A stretch of 64,000 nucleotides of DNA from a bacterium 336/3 (GCA_001281695.1 LJIE01000001.1:998107-1062106); one strand, 5' to 3'; numbered from the stretch's first letter, positions 34,441 through 43,942 are shown. Notes: generated by a model not told the origin, from the sequence alone. Made by a program: numbers and translations.

Positions 34441-34866
34441 TTAGTCTATTGTAGCAATCACCTTTAGTTCAATAGCTATAGGTGTGGGCAAGGCTGTAAT
34501 CCCTAAAGTTGTTCGACAAGGCAAGTTATCCTTGAAGTATTCAGCATATACTTTATTGTATGTGCTGAAATCTTCTTTCATATTGGTTAGAAAAACCGTT
34601 ACATCCACTATTTTATCCCAAGAAGAGCCAGCATCCTCCAAGATGTACTTTATATTTTGGAAAACAGAATGGCATTGTTTCTCAATATCATAATTAATAA
34701 TATTTCCTTGTTCATCTAATTCTACACCAGGTATTTTCTTTGAGCCTCGTTCTCTGGGTCCAACACCTGAAAGAAATAGCAAATTCCCTACTTTACGAGC
34801 ATGTGGATACAAACCCACAGGTTCAGGAGCTTTTGAACTATTGATGAGATGATTGTCTTGTTGCAT
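34441..34866 (-). CDS. RidA family enamine/imine deaminase, 2-aminomuconate deaminase-like
   Basis: The 141-residue protein matches the YjgF/RidA fold, with the key Arg in PCRTTLGITALP and the LFLSGVGPRERGSKKIPG loop. The extended GPRERG...PGVELDE segment resembles the branch annotated as 2-aminomuconate deaminase in kynurenine breakdown, which would suit the muconic-semialdehyde-type ALDH at 2989-4428, though the genes are 30 kb apart. General RidA activity, hydrolysing reactive 2-aminoacrylate-like enamines, is the alternative. It lies 79 bp upstream of nothing related: ftsZ ends before it on the same strand with a terminator between. Confidence 0.8.
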   Translation of the reverse strand: MQQDNHLINSSKAPEPVGLYPHARKVGNLLFLSGVGPRERGSKKIPGVELDEQGNIINYDIEKQCHSVFQNIKYILEDAGSSWDKIVDVTVFLTNMKEDFSTYNKVYAEYFKDNLPCRTTLGITALPTPIAIELKVIATID

Positions 34867-34892
34867 AGATTATTATGGCTAAGTGTTAAAAA

Positions 34893-34919
34893 AAGCCCCC
34901 AATTTTCATTTGGAGGCTT
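34893..34919 (-). terminator. intrinsic terminator after ftsZ
   Basis: On the minus strand the stem AAGCCTCCAA/TTGGGGGCTT (one mismatch) is followed by seven T residues. It ends the ftsZ transcript before ridA. Confidence 0.85.
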
Positions 34920-34945
34920 GTAGTAATTTGTATTGTAGAGCCTGA

Positions 34946-36481
34946 TTAATCAGGTTTATCATCAAAGAATTTGTTATTGTTGAGTATTTGGCCATCTTCA
35001 TCCAAACTAAATTTTGACATTTTTTTCTCTGAAGAATGTGAATTATCATCTAATTTCACATTATGCCTCAAATAAGCAGGAACATCATTTTTAGTTTTGA
35101 AGTCATCTGTATTTTCAGTGTAAGATGTACTCAAGCTTTTTAAAATCTCTTCTCTTTTTTGTTTATTTTTAAGAATTTGAAGCTTCTTTAATTCCATTTC
35201 AGAGAGTTGTATTTCCTCGTCCAACGATTTAGCTTCTTCATTAATGGTCTTTACCTTATCAGGATTGTTGAGGTCATAGACAACTTTTTCAACTTTTTTC
35301 TCTGTTTGAGGAGTATTTTCAACAAGTTTTGTTTTAGAATTTACAACAGGTTCTAAAATAAACTCCCTTGTCTCTTCTTCTTTTGTCTGTTGAATAGGTT
35401 GTATATTCTGTTTGGGGGTCTCAACACTTACTTCTTGAAGCTGTTTGCCAGTTTCTAAATCATGAATAATTTTTTTTTCTATCTCTTGTACAATTGGATA
35501 TACTCCACCATCTTCTACACTAAATCCAGTGGCAACCACAGTTACTCGGATAGCATCGCCCAATGTAGAATCTATACCAGTACCCCAAATAAACTCAGAT
35601 GCTTCTCCTGCTTTTTCAGTTACATAATCTGTAATCATTGCAAATTCATCCATTTGCAATTCTGCTTTATCAGAAGACATAATAGAAAGCAAAATCTTTC
35701 TTGCACCTTTGATATCTCTGTTATTGAGTAATGGCGACATCAAAGCTTCTTCTATGGCTTGTAAAGCTCTGTTATCTCCTTCGGCTTTAGCAGAACCCAT
35801 TACAGCTGTACCAGAGTTACGCATTACAGTTTTCACATCTTCAAAGTCCACATTTACATGGGCTTGAACTGTGATAAGTTCTGCAATACTTTTTGCGGCA
35901 GTAGTAAGAACGTTATCTGCTTGTGCATAGGCTGCTGACATGGTCATTGTACCAAACATTTCACGGAGTTTGTCATTAGAAATGACAAGCACTGTATCAC
36001 AATACTTTCTAAGTTCTTCTATACCTTTGTTGGCTTGGTCAATTTTCTTTTTTCCTTCAAAGCCAAAAGGTGCCGTAACTATACCTACAGTTAGAATATC
36101 TAAATCACGAGCTATTTGAGCAATAACAGGAGCTGCTCCTGTACCAGTTCCTCCACCCATACCAGCTGTAATAAATATCATTTTGGTATAAGAGCTTAAA
36201 AGCTCTCTAATATCCTCTTTACTTTCTATGGCTGCTTCTTTTCCTCTTTCAGGGTTTGCACCAGCTCCCAAGCCTTCCGTAAGAGCAATACCAATTTGTA
36301 ATTTATTGGGTACAGGGCTCGCATTCAGAGCTTGAGCATCTGTGTTACAAACAATGAATTCCACATCTTTAATCCCACGATTAAACATGTGATTTACAGC
36401 ATTGCTACCGCCACCTCCAACACCTATTACTTTTATAATAGATTTTCCTTGTAAATTCTGCTTAACGAATGTATAAGACAT
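34946..36481 (-). CDS. ftsZ: cell division protein FtsZ
   Basis: The 511-residue tubulin homologue has GVGGGGSNAVNHM, the GTP-binding signature GGGTGTGAAPVIA, NTDAQAL and the T7 loop region with NVDFEDVKTVM. GTP-driven polymerisation forms the Z ring at mid-cell. After the ~320-residue GTPase core comes a long, charged, low-complexity tail of ~190 residues, as is common in Bacteroidota, ending in ...NNKFFDDKPD. The usual upstream ftsA/ftsQ/murC genes are absent: the next gene upstream is divergent. Thus ftsZ here is outside the dcw cluster or at a rearranged end of it. Confidence 0.97.
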   Translation of the reverse strand: MSYTFVKQNLQGKSIIKVIGVGGGGSNAVNHMFNRGIKDVEFIVCNTDAQALNASPVPNKLQIGIALTEGLGAGANPERGKEAAIESKEDIRELLSSYTKMIFITAGMGGGTGTGAAPVIAQIARDLDILTVGIVTAPFGFEGKKKIDQANKGIEELRKYCDTVLVISNDKLREMFGTMTMSAAYAQADNVLTTAAKSIAELITVQAHVNVDFEDVKTVMRNSGTAVMGSAKAEGDNRALQAIEEALMSPLLNNRDIKGARKILLSIMSSDKAELQMDEFAMITDYVTEKAGEASEFIWGTGIDSTLGDAIRVTVVATGFSVEDGGVYPIVQEIEKKIIHDLETGKQLQEVSVETPKQNIQPIQQTKEEETREFILEPVVNSKTKLVENTPQTEKKVEKVVYDLNNPDKVKTINEEAKSLDEEIQLSEMELKKLQILKNKQKREEILKSLSTSYTENTDDFKTKNDVPAYLRHNVKLDDNSHSSEKKMSKFSLDEDGQILNNNKFFDDKPD

Positions 36482-36792
36482 ACTGCTCTTTTAATATCAG
36501 TTTTGTAAGAATAACAAAAAATACGCAAAAAACTAAGAAATGTTCGATTTGTTTCTAAGTATTTTTTGGCTGTTACACAAAAATTCAAGTTCAAAATAAC
36601 CGAATAATCACAAAAAAACAAAATTATTTAGAAACATTTTTTTTAATAAATTATAAGTAGTTTGAAATATAAAGTTTAAAAGTTCATTTCTATTATAAAA
36701 CGCAAATAAAAAAAGATAAAAAAACAGAAATCAAATATGAAAAAAGACTTTATATTGCTTTTCAATTAAATATAAACTTAAAACCATCTATT
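36482..36792. other. AT-rich divergent intergenic region between ftsZ and the DUF3078 gene
   Basis: These 311 bp hold the promoters of two divergent genes. The sequence is extremely AT-rich with many A/T runs. I see no riboswitch, tRNA, repeat or convincing TAnnTTTG box; near-matches exist on both strands but none is decisive. Confidence 0.4.
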
Positions 36793-37752
36793 ATGAAAAA
36801 ATTAGCAATTTTTATGATTTTTCTATGTTCTTTGGGTAATGTGTTTGCTCAAGATAGTATAAGTATAGTTAAAAAAGACACATCTTATTGGAAAAAAACA
36901 GCTCAATTAGGGTTTGGGTTCAATCAGGCTTCTTTCTCTGATAACTGGAAAGCAGGTGGTATCAGTTCTATAGCTTTGGGAGGTTTTTTTAATGCAAATG
37001 CTAATTACCTGAAAGATAAAATATCTTGGGATAATTCTATTCGGACAGAATATGGTATTGTAAAAAATAAAGGACAGAATTTACGCAAAAATACAGACCG
37101 TATTCTTATAGATTCTAAATTTGGTTATAAAATCTCAAAATCATGGAATGCTTTTGCCTCACTTAATTTTCTAAGTCAGTTTGATGCAGGTTTTGAGTAT
37201 AATAAAGTCTTCAAAGATGCCAATGGCAATGTAGTATCCACACAAGATAATCTGATTTCTAAGTTTTTTGCTCCAGCATTCTTAACAGAAGCAGCAGGTT
37301 TTGAATACAAACCTGTTAAGTACTTTTGGGCTCGATTTGGTATAGCCAGTATGCGTCAGACTTTTGTAATGGAAGAGCGATTCAATAATAACAGAGCTTT
37401 GGATTTGAATGGTAATGGCATTATCAATGAAGCTACAGATGGTTTTGACCCTAAAGTGAATTATGGAGCAAGTGAAGGTGAAAGTTTTAGAAATGAACTG
37501 GGTTTGATTACAATAGAAGCTGATTTCAACAAAGAAATTGCTAAAAACTTGATATTTCAAGCTCATTATTGGTCATTTAGTACTTACAAAGACCCTGCTG
37601 CAACAGATATGCGTGTAGAGGCTACTCTCATAGCAAAAATTAATAAATTTGCCAATGTAAAACTATCAGGAATTTTGCTTTACGACCAAGACCAAGACCT
37701 TAAACCACAATACGCTCAAGCCCTTACTCTAAACTTTTCAATGAATTGGTAA
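36793..37752 (+). CDS. DUF3078 family outer-envelope protein
   Basis: The 319-residue protein has a signal peptide (MKKLAIFMIFLCSLGNVFAQ) and the DUF3078 hallmark LGFGFNQASFSDNWKAGGISSIALGG, followed by alternating strands rich in aromatic residues such as SWDNSIRTEYG and a C-terminal strand ending in Trp (ALTLNFSMNW). This is the profile of a small outer-membrane beta barrel, about 12-14 strands. The family is widespread in Bacteroidota and its function is unknown. It is a single gene with a long-stem terminator behind it. Confidence 0.85.
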   Translation: MKKLAIFMIFLCSLGNVFAQDSISIVKKDTSYWKKTAQLGFGFNQASFSDNWKAGGISSIALGGFFNANANYLKDKISWDNSIRTEYGIVKNKGQNLRKNTDRILIDSKFGYKISKSWNAFASLNFLSQFDAGFEYNKVFKDANGNVVSTQDNLISKFFAPAFLTEAAGFEYKPVKYFWARFGIASMRQTFVMEERFNNNRALDLNGNGIINEATDGFDPKVNYGASEGESFRNELGLITIEADFNKEIAKNLIFQAHYWSFSTYKDPAATDMRVEATLIAKINKFANVKLSGILLYDQDQDLKPQYAQALTLNFSMNW

Positions 37753-37758
37753 ATAAGA

Positions 37759-37813
37759 AAATAGGGTAAAAGTTTGAATTAATCTTACACCAATTAGAAT
37801 TTTTACCCTATTT
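37759..37813 (+). terminator. long-stem terminator
   Basis: The outer stem AAATAGGGTAAAA/TTTTACCCTATTT with inner AATT pairings encloses a ~12-nt loop and is followed by a T-rich stretch, just after the DUF3078 stop. Confidence 0.75.
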
Positions 37814-37897
37814 AATTTTTTTGGAGTTTATAGATAAAAATAAAAATATTAGCTAACTTGAGCATAATATTTATTTTTAGTTCAAAAATACATCACA

Positions 37898-38938
37898 ATG
37901 AATCTTTATAATTACTTTGTAGGGTTTTTTCTTACGCTTTTTCAGACGCCAGACCAGAAAGTAGAAGCAATTTTCAATACTCTTTCTGATGAAGAAAAGG
38001 TTGCCCAGATGATTGTAACAGCAACTGGAAAACTGGGGAAACCCAAAAAAGAAGTGTTGGAACTGGTTAAGAATCAGAAAATTGGAGGGATTTTGCTTTT
38101 AAATGGTACAAAAAACGAGTTCAAAAAATATGTAGCTGAATTCAATGAAATTGTAAAAAATAATAAAGGAATACCTCTCATTTATAGTGCAGATGCAGAG
38201 CCAAGCCTAATAAATTATAAAATAAAAGGTACAAAAACGGTTAAAGCGACTTCTCTTTTACAAGATACAACGGAGTGTAAAGATGCCACATTGTCCATTT
38301 CCGAAGACCTTTTGGATATAGGAATTCTTCAAAATTTTGCTCCTGTCTGCGATTTAACCACTAAAAACGTAGCCATTGGCAATCGTAGTTTTGGAAGCGA
38401 TACCTCAAGAGTAATGACACTTAGTGAGGTTTTTATCAATACATCGCGTAGTAAAGGCATTATGGCTACTGCCAAACACTTCCCTGGGCATGGTTATGTG
38501 AAAGGAGATACTCACAAAAACTTGGTATATATTGATGGCGAATTAAAAGAATTAGGTGTTTATAAATATCTGATTTCTAAAGATGTACCATCTATTATGG
38601 TAGGGCATATTGCTGTGAAAAATAACCCCAAATATGATACACAAGGTTTACCAGCTACTTGCTCAAGATTAATTGTAACAGACTTATTACGAAAAGAATT
38701 AAGTTTTCAGGGTATTATCATTACAGATGCCATGAATATGGGAGGGGTACAAAAAGTTAAAAATGCGTCTGTAGAAGCTGTAAAAGCAGGTTGTGACATG
38801 ATATTAATGCCTGAAAATGAGGCTCAACTCATTAAAGATGTGGTAGAATTGATGCAAAAAGATGAGTTATTCAAAGAGCAAATCTATGATTCTGTGAAAA
38901 GAATTTTGCGTTATAAAGTGGCATTAGGTTTGCTGTAA
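37898..38938 (+). CDS. glycoside hydrolase family 3 N-terminal domain protein (NagZ-like)
   Basis: The 346-residue protein is a single GH3 barrel. It has the KHFPGHG-x-DTH loop that holds the general-base His of NagZ-type enzymes, and the nucleophile Asp in IITDAMNMGGV. GNRSFGSD is also conserved. It probably removes beta-N-acetylglucosamine from muropeptides or chitin-like glycans. The N-terminus is hydrophobic (NYFVGFFLTLF) and may be a signal or an anchor. Unlike large Bacteroidota GH3/beta-lactamase fusions, no second domain follows. It stands alone. Confidence 0.87.
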   Translation: MNLYNYFVGFFLTLFQTPDQKVEAIFNTLSDEEKVAQMIVTATGKLGKPKKEVLELVKNQKIGGILLLNGTKNEFKKYVAEFNEIVKNNKGIPLIYSADAEPSLINYKIKGTKTVKATSLLQDTTECKDATLSISEDLLDIGILQNFAPVCDLTTKNVAIGNRSFGSDTSRVMTLSEVFINTSRSKGIMATAKHFPGHGYVKGDTHKNLVYIDGELKELGVYKYLISKDVPSIMVGHIAVKNNPKYDTQGLPATCSRLIVTDLLRKELSFQGIIITDAMNMGGVQKVKNASVEAVKAGCDMILMPENEAQLIKDVVELMQKDELFKEQIYDSVKRILRYKVALGLL

Positions 38939-39089
38939 AATAGAAATATTTTTAATTTTTTGCCTAAAACCTTACAGCACTCTTTAAGAAAAGAATTTGC
39001 AGTTTTTGAAAGTTTCATATTTATTCACTAAATTTTGGGAAAATTAAGCAAAAATACATTTACGCCATTAAAAACAGCAAAAAAGTTTT

Positions 39090-39605
39090 ATGAGTAGAGC
39101 CTTACTTTATCGTATTTTTGGTTTGATGCTTTTTGTAAGCATTGGACAAAGTGCCTTAGGGCAAGGGATACGTAATTACGCCCATCACCCGATTTATATT
39201 TATAATTTCTGCCGTTTTACACAATGGCCTGATGTAAAAACAGAGATTACCATAGGGGTTTTAGGAAATACTCCTTTATATCAAGGTCTGCAGAGAATGG
39301 CTGCCACCAAAAGTACTTATAACTTGAAATTCATTATCAAAAAGTTTAATACACCTGCCGAAATAGTAGGTTGTGACGTTTTGTTTGTTCCTTATGCTTC
39401 CAATTTCGATATCAAACAGGTTTATCAGAAAATAGCAGGTAGAAACGTGATGCTTATTACTGAAGATGAAAAAGTGAAAGATGTTACTTGTTTTAATTTT
39501 ATAGTCATGGAAGGAAAACTGATGTACCAAGTGAATAAACAACAGTGTGAGAAATCAAAACTCAAAGTTTCTCAAAAATTATTGAGTCTAGGAATTTTAA
39601 TCTAA
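39090..39605 (+). CDS. YfiR family periplasmic protein
   Basis: The 171-residue protein has a signal peptide (LMLFVSIGQSALGQG) and the YfiR-type sequence IYIYNFCRFTQWPDVKTEITIGVLG, then FIIKKF, CDVLFVP and a C-terminal RNVMLITEDE. In Pseudomonas, YfiR is a periplasmic repressor of the diguanylate cyclase YfiN; in Bacteroidota it commonly occurs without such partners. No cyclase or lipoprotein partner is adjacent here, so the role is open. It has its own strong terminator. Confidence 0.83.
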   Translation: MSRALLYRIFGLMLFVSIGQSALGQGIRNYAHHPIYIYNFCRFTQWPDVKTEITIGVLGNTPLYQGLQRMAATKSTYNLKFIIKKFNTPAEIVGCDVLFVPYASNFDIKQVYQKIAGRNVMLITEDEKVKDVTCFNFIVMEGKLMYQVNKQQCEKSKLKVSQKLLSLGILI

Positions 39606-39621
39606 CAGATATTATCAAAAG

Positions 39622-39656
39622 AAAAATGAGAAGTAGAAAGTCTACTTCTCATTTTT
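39622..39656 (+). terminator. intrinsic terminator after the YfiR gene
   Basis: A perfect 16-bp stem (39622-39637 with 39641-39656) around AAG, ending in seven T residues. Confidence 0.92.
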
Positions 39657-39680
39657 TTATATATTTGCTTAAAAAAGAGA

Positions 39681-40724
39681 ATGGTTGATAGGAAAATATA
39701 TATCATCAGTTTTTTATTGATATCTTTTATTACAAAAGCTCAGATAGGAGGACGTAAATCGTTTGAATATCTTAATCTCTCAGCAAATCCAAGAACAATG
39801 GCTGTGGGTGGAGTAAATAATTCTCTTTCACATACTGATGCCAATATGTTCTTGAATAACCCTGCTCTGATAGATAGTTCTATGGCAGGCAATGCAACCT
39901 TTAATTTTAGCTCGTTTTATACAGGAATCCCTCATTTTTTGCTGACTTATGGACACGATTTTGGAGGCAGTGTGGGGACTATAGGCATGGGACTACAATA
40001 TATACGCTATGGAAATATCCAAGAAACTGATGAAGCAGGTAATGTAATTGGTGAATTTTCGGCTGCCGATTATGCCATCACCACAGGAAAATCTTTTGAG
40101 TCAGGAAATTTTAGGTTTGGAGTAAATATGAAGTTTATAGGCTCAAATATAGCCTCTTACACAGCTTTTGGGCTGGCTACTGATTTGGGTGGGGCTTTTG
40201 TGCATCCTATTAAAGATTTAAAAATAGGTTTGACAATTAATAACTTAGGATTTTCTTTCAAAAATTATTTATCAGGTAATAACCTAAAAATGCCCTTTGA
40301 TGTGAGATTAGGAGTTTCTTTTAAACCTGAACACATGCCACTCCGTTTTTCGGTTACTACTCATAATCTTTATCGCTGGGACATAGCCTATAACGACCCT
40401 GCATTTTCCAATACTATTGACCCCTTTACTGGACAAACTCAAACCAAAAAAATTAGCTTTACAGATAAATTGTTCAGACATCTTGTATTTGGAACAGAGC
40501 TATTATTGAGTAAAAACTTTCATTTGCGTTTTGGGTATAATCATTTAAGAAATAGAGAACTCCGCTTCTCTGAAGCTACAAGACTTGCAGGCTTTTCTGG
40601 AGGGTTGGCATTTAAGGTAAAAGGTTGGGAATTCGCCTACTCAAGAGCCAGTTTTAGTGGTAGAGCAAGAAGTTTTATCGCTTTGAGTAAAAATATTCAA
40701 AGTTTTTTCAAAAAATCTGAATGA
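39681..40724 (+). CDS. porQ: type IX secretion system protein PorQ
   Basis: The 347-residue protein has a signal peptide and the PorQ/PorV-like opening KSFEYLNLSANPRTMAVGG with the following DANMFLNNPALI, then outer-membrane barrel strands, ending in a Phe-containing strand plus a short tail. PorQ forms a barrel that works with PorZ and the attachment complex of T9SS, helping to display cargo proteins. Its presence explains the sorting-domain cargos at 28019-30454 and 61917-64000. It is 61 bp upstream of fabI, possibly cotranscribed. Confidence 0.88.
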   Translation: MVDRKIYIISFLLISFITKAQIGGRKSFEYLNLSANPRTMAVGGVNNSLSHTDANMFLNNPALIDSSMAGNATFNFSSFYTGIPHFLLTYGHDFGGSVGTIGMGLQYIRYGNIQETDEAGNVIGEFSAADYAITTGKSFESGNFRFGVNMKFIGSNIASYTAFGLATDLGGAFVHPIKDLKIGLTINNLGFSFKNYLSGNNLKMPFDVRLGVSFKPEHMPLRFSVTTHNLYRWDIAYNDPAFSNTIDPFTGQTQTKKISFTDKLFRHLVFGTELLLSKNFHLRFGYNHLRNRELRFSEATRLAGFSGGLAFKVKGWEFAYSRASFSGRARSFIALSKNIQSFFKKSE

Positions 40725-40785
40725 AAATCAAGATATTTCCAACCAAATTAAGTATTAAACTACGTCAATCAAACAAGCAAATTAT

Positions 40786-41598
40786 ATGGCTTACAATTTA
40801 TTAGCAGGAAAAAGAGGAATCATTACGGGAGCTTTAGACGAAAACTCTATTGCTTGGAAAGTAGCTCTTAGAGCAAAAGAAGAAGGTGCTACTTTTACAC
40901 TTACCAATGCACCTGTGGCAATGCGTATGGGTAAAATCAATGAACTGGCTGCTCATTGCAACACTGAGGTAATTGGTGCTGATGCTACAGTGGTAGAAGA
41001 CATTGAAAACTTATACACAAAATCTATGGAGCTTTTGGGTGGTAAAATAGATTTCGTTTTGCACTCTATTGGAATGAGTCCTAATGTTCGTAAAGGCAAA
41101 GACTATGGTGATTTGAACTACGATTGGTTACAAAAAACCTTGGATATTTCAGCTCTTTCTTTTCACAAAATGCTTCAAGTAGCTGAGAAATTAGATGCCA
41201 TGAATGAATATGGTTCTGTTTTGGGGCTTACTTACATTGCTGCCCAACGTACTTTCCCTGATTATTCGGATATGGCACAAGCAAAAGCTTTGTTGGAGTC
41301 TATTGCTCGTAGTTATGGTGAGCGTTATGGACGTTTGAAGAAAGTTCGTGTAAACACGATTTCTCAATCGCCTACTAAAACAACAGCTGGTATGGGCGTT
41401 GGTGGTTTTGATGCATTTTTTGATTATGCAGATTTGATGTCACCACTTGGCAATGCTTCTGCTGAGGCTTGTGCAGACTACTGTATTACGCTATTCTCTG
41501 ACCTTACAAAGAGTGTAACTATGCAGAATTTATTCCATGATGGAGGTTTCTCTTCTATGGGTATCTCTCCTGCTGTAGTAGAAAGATTGAGTAAATAA
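40786..41598 (+). CDS. fabI: enoyl-[acyl-carrier-protein] reductase FabI
   Basis: The 270-residue SDR-type enzyme has the divergent cofactor loop GKRGIITGALDENSIAWKVA, the HSIGMSP strand, and the FabI active site Tyr-x6-Lys (Y-SDMAQA-K) preceded by YIAAQRTFPD. It reduces trans-2-enoyl-ACP with NADH in the last step of each fatty-acid elongation round. The length is normal. A strong terminator follows 20 bp after the stop. Confidence 0.96.
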   Translation: MAYNLLAGKRGIITGALDENSIAWKVALRAKEEGATFTLTNAPVAMRMGKINELAAHCNTEVIGADATVVEDIENLYTKSMELLGGKIDFVLHSIGMSPNVRKGKDYGDLNYDWLQKTLDISALSFHKMLQVAEKLDAMNEYGSVLGLTYIAAQRTFPDYSDMAQAKALLESIARSYGERYGRLKKVRVNTISQSPTKTTAGMGVGGFDAFFDYADLMSPLGNASAEACADYCITLFSDLTKSVTMQNLFHDGGFSSMGISPAVVERLSK

Positions 41599-41618
41599 AA
41601 CTCATTTTATAATATTTG

Positions 41619-41654
41619 AAAAGTTGCTACTCGGGTGTTTGGGTAGCAACTTTT
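41619..41654 (+). terminator. intrinsic terminator after fabI
   Basis: The stem AAAAGTTGCTAC/GTAGCAACTTTT (12 bp) with a 12-nt loop is followed by T residues. Confidence 0.9.
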
Positions 41655-41775
41655 TTTGTTTTTGTGAAAAGAAACAGAACTTGTAAAAAAATATTTGCAG
41701 AATGTAAAAAGGAGTATTTTTTCTTATATTGGCAATGATAAACTATGTTTAATTCATTTTAAAATACTCAAAAAT

Positions 41776-42783
41776 ATGGACGGTATCGAACAATCTTTTG
41801 AAGAAGTTTTTAAAGAAGCCTATGAACAAGAAGAGTTTAATGGTGTGGTAGTAGTAGCTCATCAGGGAGAAGCTCTTTATGAGGAAGCTTTTGGAATAGC
41901 TGATATTGAAACGGAAGAAAATTTAGCAGTCAATTCTATATTTAACCTTGCATCTGTAAGTAAACAGTTTACAGCTACTTGTATTATGCTTCTTTACGAA
42001 CAAGAAAAACTGGACTATGATGATGCAATAACTACATATTTAACCAATTTACCTTACGATAATATTACGATTAGACATTTATTAAATCATACATCTGGGT
42101 TGCCTGATTATGAGGATATTGTTGAGGAATACTGGGATGGAGATACAGAAAAAGATTTTTTTACAATAAAAGATTTATTAGAAATTTATTCGGGAGAAGA
42201 ATTAGAGCTAGATTTTGAACCCGAAGAAAAGTACGAATACTCCAACACTGGTTATGTCTTTTTAGCATGTATTGTTGAAAAGGCTTCAGGGATGTCTTTT
42301 GAAGATTTTATTAAAAAATATGTATTTGAACCTTTGGGTATGAAAAACTCATTTGCATGTAGAAAACCAAATAAAACACCTAAAAAAGCAGCACAAGGTT
42401 TTACTACAAATGATGATGGTGATTATGAAGATTATACTTATAATTATTTAGATGGATTGGTGGGTGATGGAAATATCTTTAGTTCAGTTTCAGATTTAGT
42501 TATTTATGCACACGCTCTCATAAATGGCGATTTATTAAGCCAAGACACACTTGATGAGGCTTTTACACCAGCTACCTTAGCTAATGGAAAGAAAACTACT
42601 TATGGATTTGGCTGGGAATTAGAAGGAGAAGGTTTCATAAGCCATGAGGGAAGTTGGGAAGGGTATAATACTTACTTAGGTATAGATTTAGAAGATGGAT
42701 ATGTATTTGTTGTACTCGATAATGGCGATCATCCTGATATTGCTGATTTGGTGGAAGAAGCGATGGAAGGTTTTTATGAGTAA
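41776..42783 (+). CDS. serine hydrolase, beta-lactamase class C/esterase family
   Basis: I use the ATG at 41776, which starts MDGIEQSFEEVF; an upstream in-frame start would add a poor leader. The 335-residue protein has Ser-x2-Lys in ASVSKQFTA, the Tyr-x-Asn motif in YSNTGYVF and His-x-Gly in HEGSWEGY. There is no signal peptide, so it may be cytoplasmic. It is markedly acidic (many DYED, EEE and DDG runs), giving it a low predicted pI. The family contains esterases, D-aminopeptidases and penicillin-binding-like enzymes; the substrate is not evident. Confidence 0.85.
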   Translation: MDGIEQSFEEVFKEAYEQEEFNGVVVVAHQGEALYEEAFGIADIETEENLAVNSIFNLASVSKQFTATCIMLLYEQEKLDYDDAITTYLTNLPYDNITIRHLLNHTSGLPDYEDIVEEYWDGDTEKDFFTIKDLLEIYSGEELELDFEPEEKYEYSNTGYVFLACIVEKASGMSFEDFIKKYVFEPLGMKNSFACRKPNKTPKKAAQGFTTNDDGDYEDYTYNYLDGLVGDGNIFSSVSDLVIYAHALINGDLLSQDTLDEAFTPATLANGKKTTYGFGWELEGEGFISHEGSWEGYNTYLGIDLEDGYVFVVLDNGDHPDIADLVEEAMEGFYE

Positions 42784-42805
42784 AAGATTTTACTAAAAAA
42801 TAACA

Positions 42806-42829
42806 AGCTACTTGAATATTCAGGTAGCT
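42806..42829 (+). terminator. intrinsic terminator after the serine hydrolase gene
   Basis: The stem AGCTACTTGAA/TTCAGGTAGCT (one wobble, minimal loop) is followed by eight T residues at 42831-42838. Confidence 0.88.
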
Positions 42830-42868
42830 ATTTTTTTTATATTAAGGTTCACTAAAATTATTAAAGTT

Positions 42869-43876
42869 ATGATACCAAATATTTTTAAATGGGCAACAAG
42901 TGAATTATCCCAAGATGCTTTTTTTGCATGGCTATTGGAGTGGGCTGATGGTAATAATTATGAGTATAATTTACCTTTAAGCAATATATCTAAAGATATA
43001 ATAAGATTATTCATAGGTAAAATAAATTATGAAATACATAAAGTTGAAATATGGCGTCAATGGGTAAATATTGATATTACTATTGAAGTTAATGATGAGT
43101 ATGCTATTTTTATAGAAGATAAAAAATGGGCTGGAGAACATAGTAATCAATTAGAAAAATATAAAGAAATTGCCTTAAAAGAGTATGCAAATAAACACCA
43201 TCAACTAATATTTATTTATCTAAAAACAGAGAATGAAAGTATGTATAAATTGAAAAAAATAGAAGAGAAGGGGTATAAAATAATAAGCAGAAGTGATTTA
43301 TTAGAACTTTTTACAAAAGAAGAAATAGTTAATGATATTTTTATTGATTTTAAAGATTATTTGATGGAAATAGAAAATCAAACAAAATCTTATAGAAAAC
43401 TTGAAAATGTAGTTAATAATGGGAGAGCTTGTCAAGGTTTTTACATGGAAATTCAGAATTTGTTAGGTAAAGGTACTTTTTCAGATTGGGGATATGTTCC
43501 TAATAAATCTGGAGGTTTTTTAGGTTTGTGGTATCATTGGAAGAGTGCACATAAAATAAATGAAATACACATACAAATAGAAAATTCATTTCATTCAGAA
43601 GATAATATTAAACTTGTAATTAAAATAGCAGATTATGAAGGAGATGCTAGAACACTCTATCAAATATTAAATCAAATAATACCCGTAGCCAAAAAAAATG
43701 GTTTAAACTTAATAAAACCAAATAAATTTCGTGTTGCAGAAAAATCAACATTAGCTATTGTAGAAAATGCTTTTAAAAAAGATAATAATGGAGATATTCT
43801 TATGGATAATTTTTATAAAACACTTAAAAACTTAGAAAAGACAATAGATGATTATTGCATTCAATATCCCGCCTGA
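42869..43876 (+). CDS. PD-(D/E)XK nuclease superfamily protein (PDDEXK_4-like)
   Basis: Translation from the ATG at 42869 gives MIPNIFKWATSELSQDAFFAWLLEWAD, an opening I associate with the PDDEXK_4 group. The nuclease core is visible at about residues 68-108: IDITIEVND supplies the Asp, IEDKKWA the Glu-x-Lys and HSNQLEKYKE the Gln plus Tyr. The C-terminal half, residues 180-335, is helical/beta and not assigned. No methyltransferase or helicase is adjacent, so it is not an obvious restriction enzyme; solitary members often occur in defence or mobile regions. The gene is AT-richer than dnaE, which begins 66 bp downstream. Confidence 0.75.
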   Translation: MIPNIFKWATSELSQDAFFAWLLEWADGNNYEYNLPLSNISKDIIRLFIGKINYEIHKVEIWRQWVNIDITIEVNDEYAIFIEDKKWAGEHSNQLEKYKEIALKEYANKHHQLIFIYLKTENESMYKLKKIEEKGYKIISRSDLLELFTKEEIVNDIFIDFKDYLMEIENQTKSYRKLENVVNNGRACQGFYMEIQNLLGKGTFSDWGYVPNKSGGFLGLWYHWKSAHKINEIHIQIENSFHSEDNIKLVIKIADYEGDARTLYQILNQIIPVAKKNGLNLIKPNKFRVAEKSTLAIVENAFKKDNNGDILMDNFYKTLKNLEKTIDDYCIQYPA

Positions 43877-43942
43877 TATACTCAATAATTTCATTTGCTA
43901 AACCTCTCAAAAAACTGTATTTTTACTAAAAAAATCCCCAAT

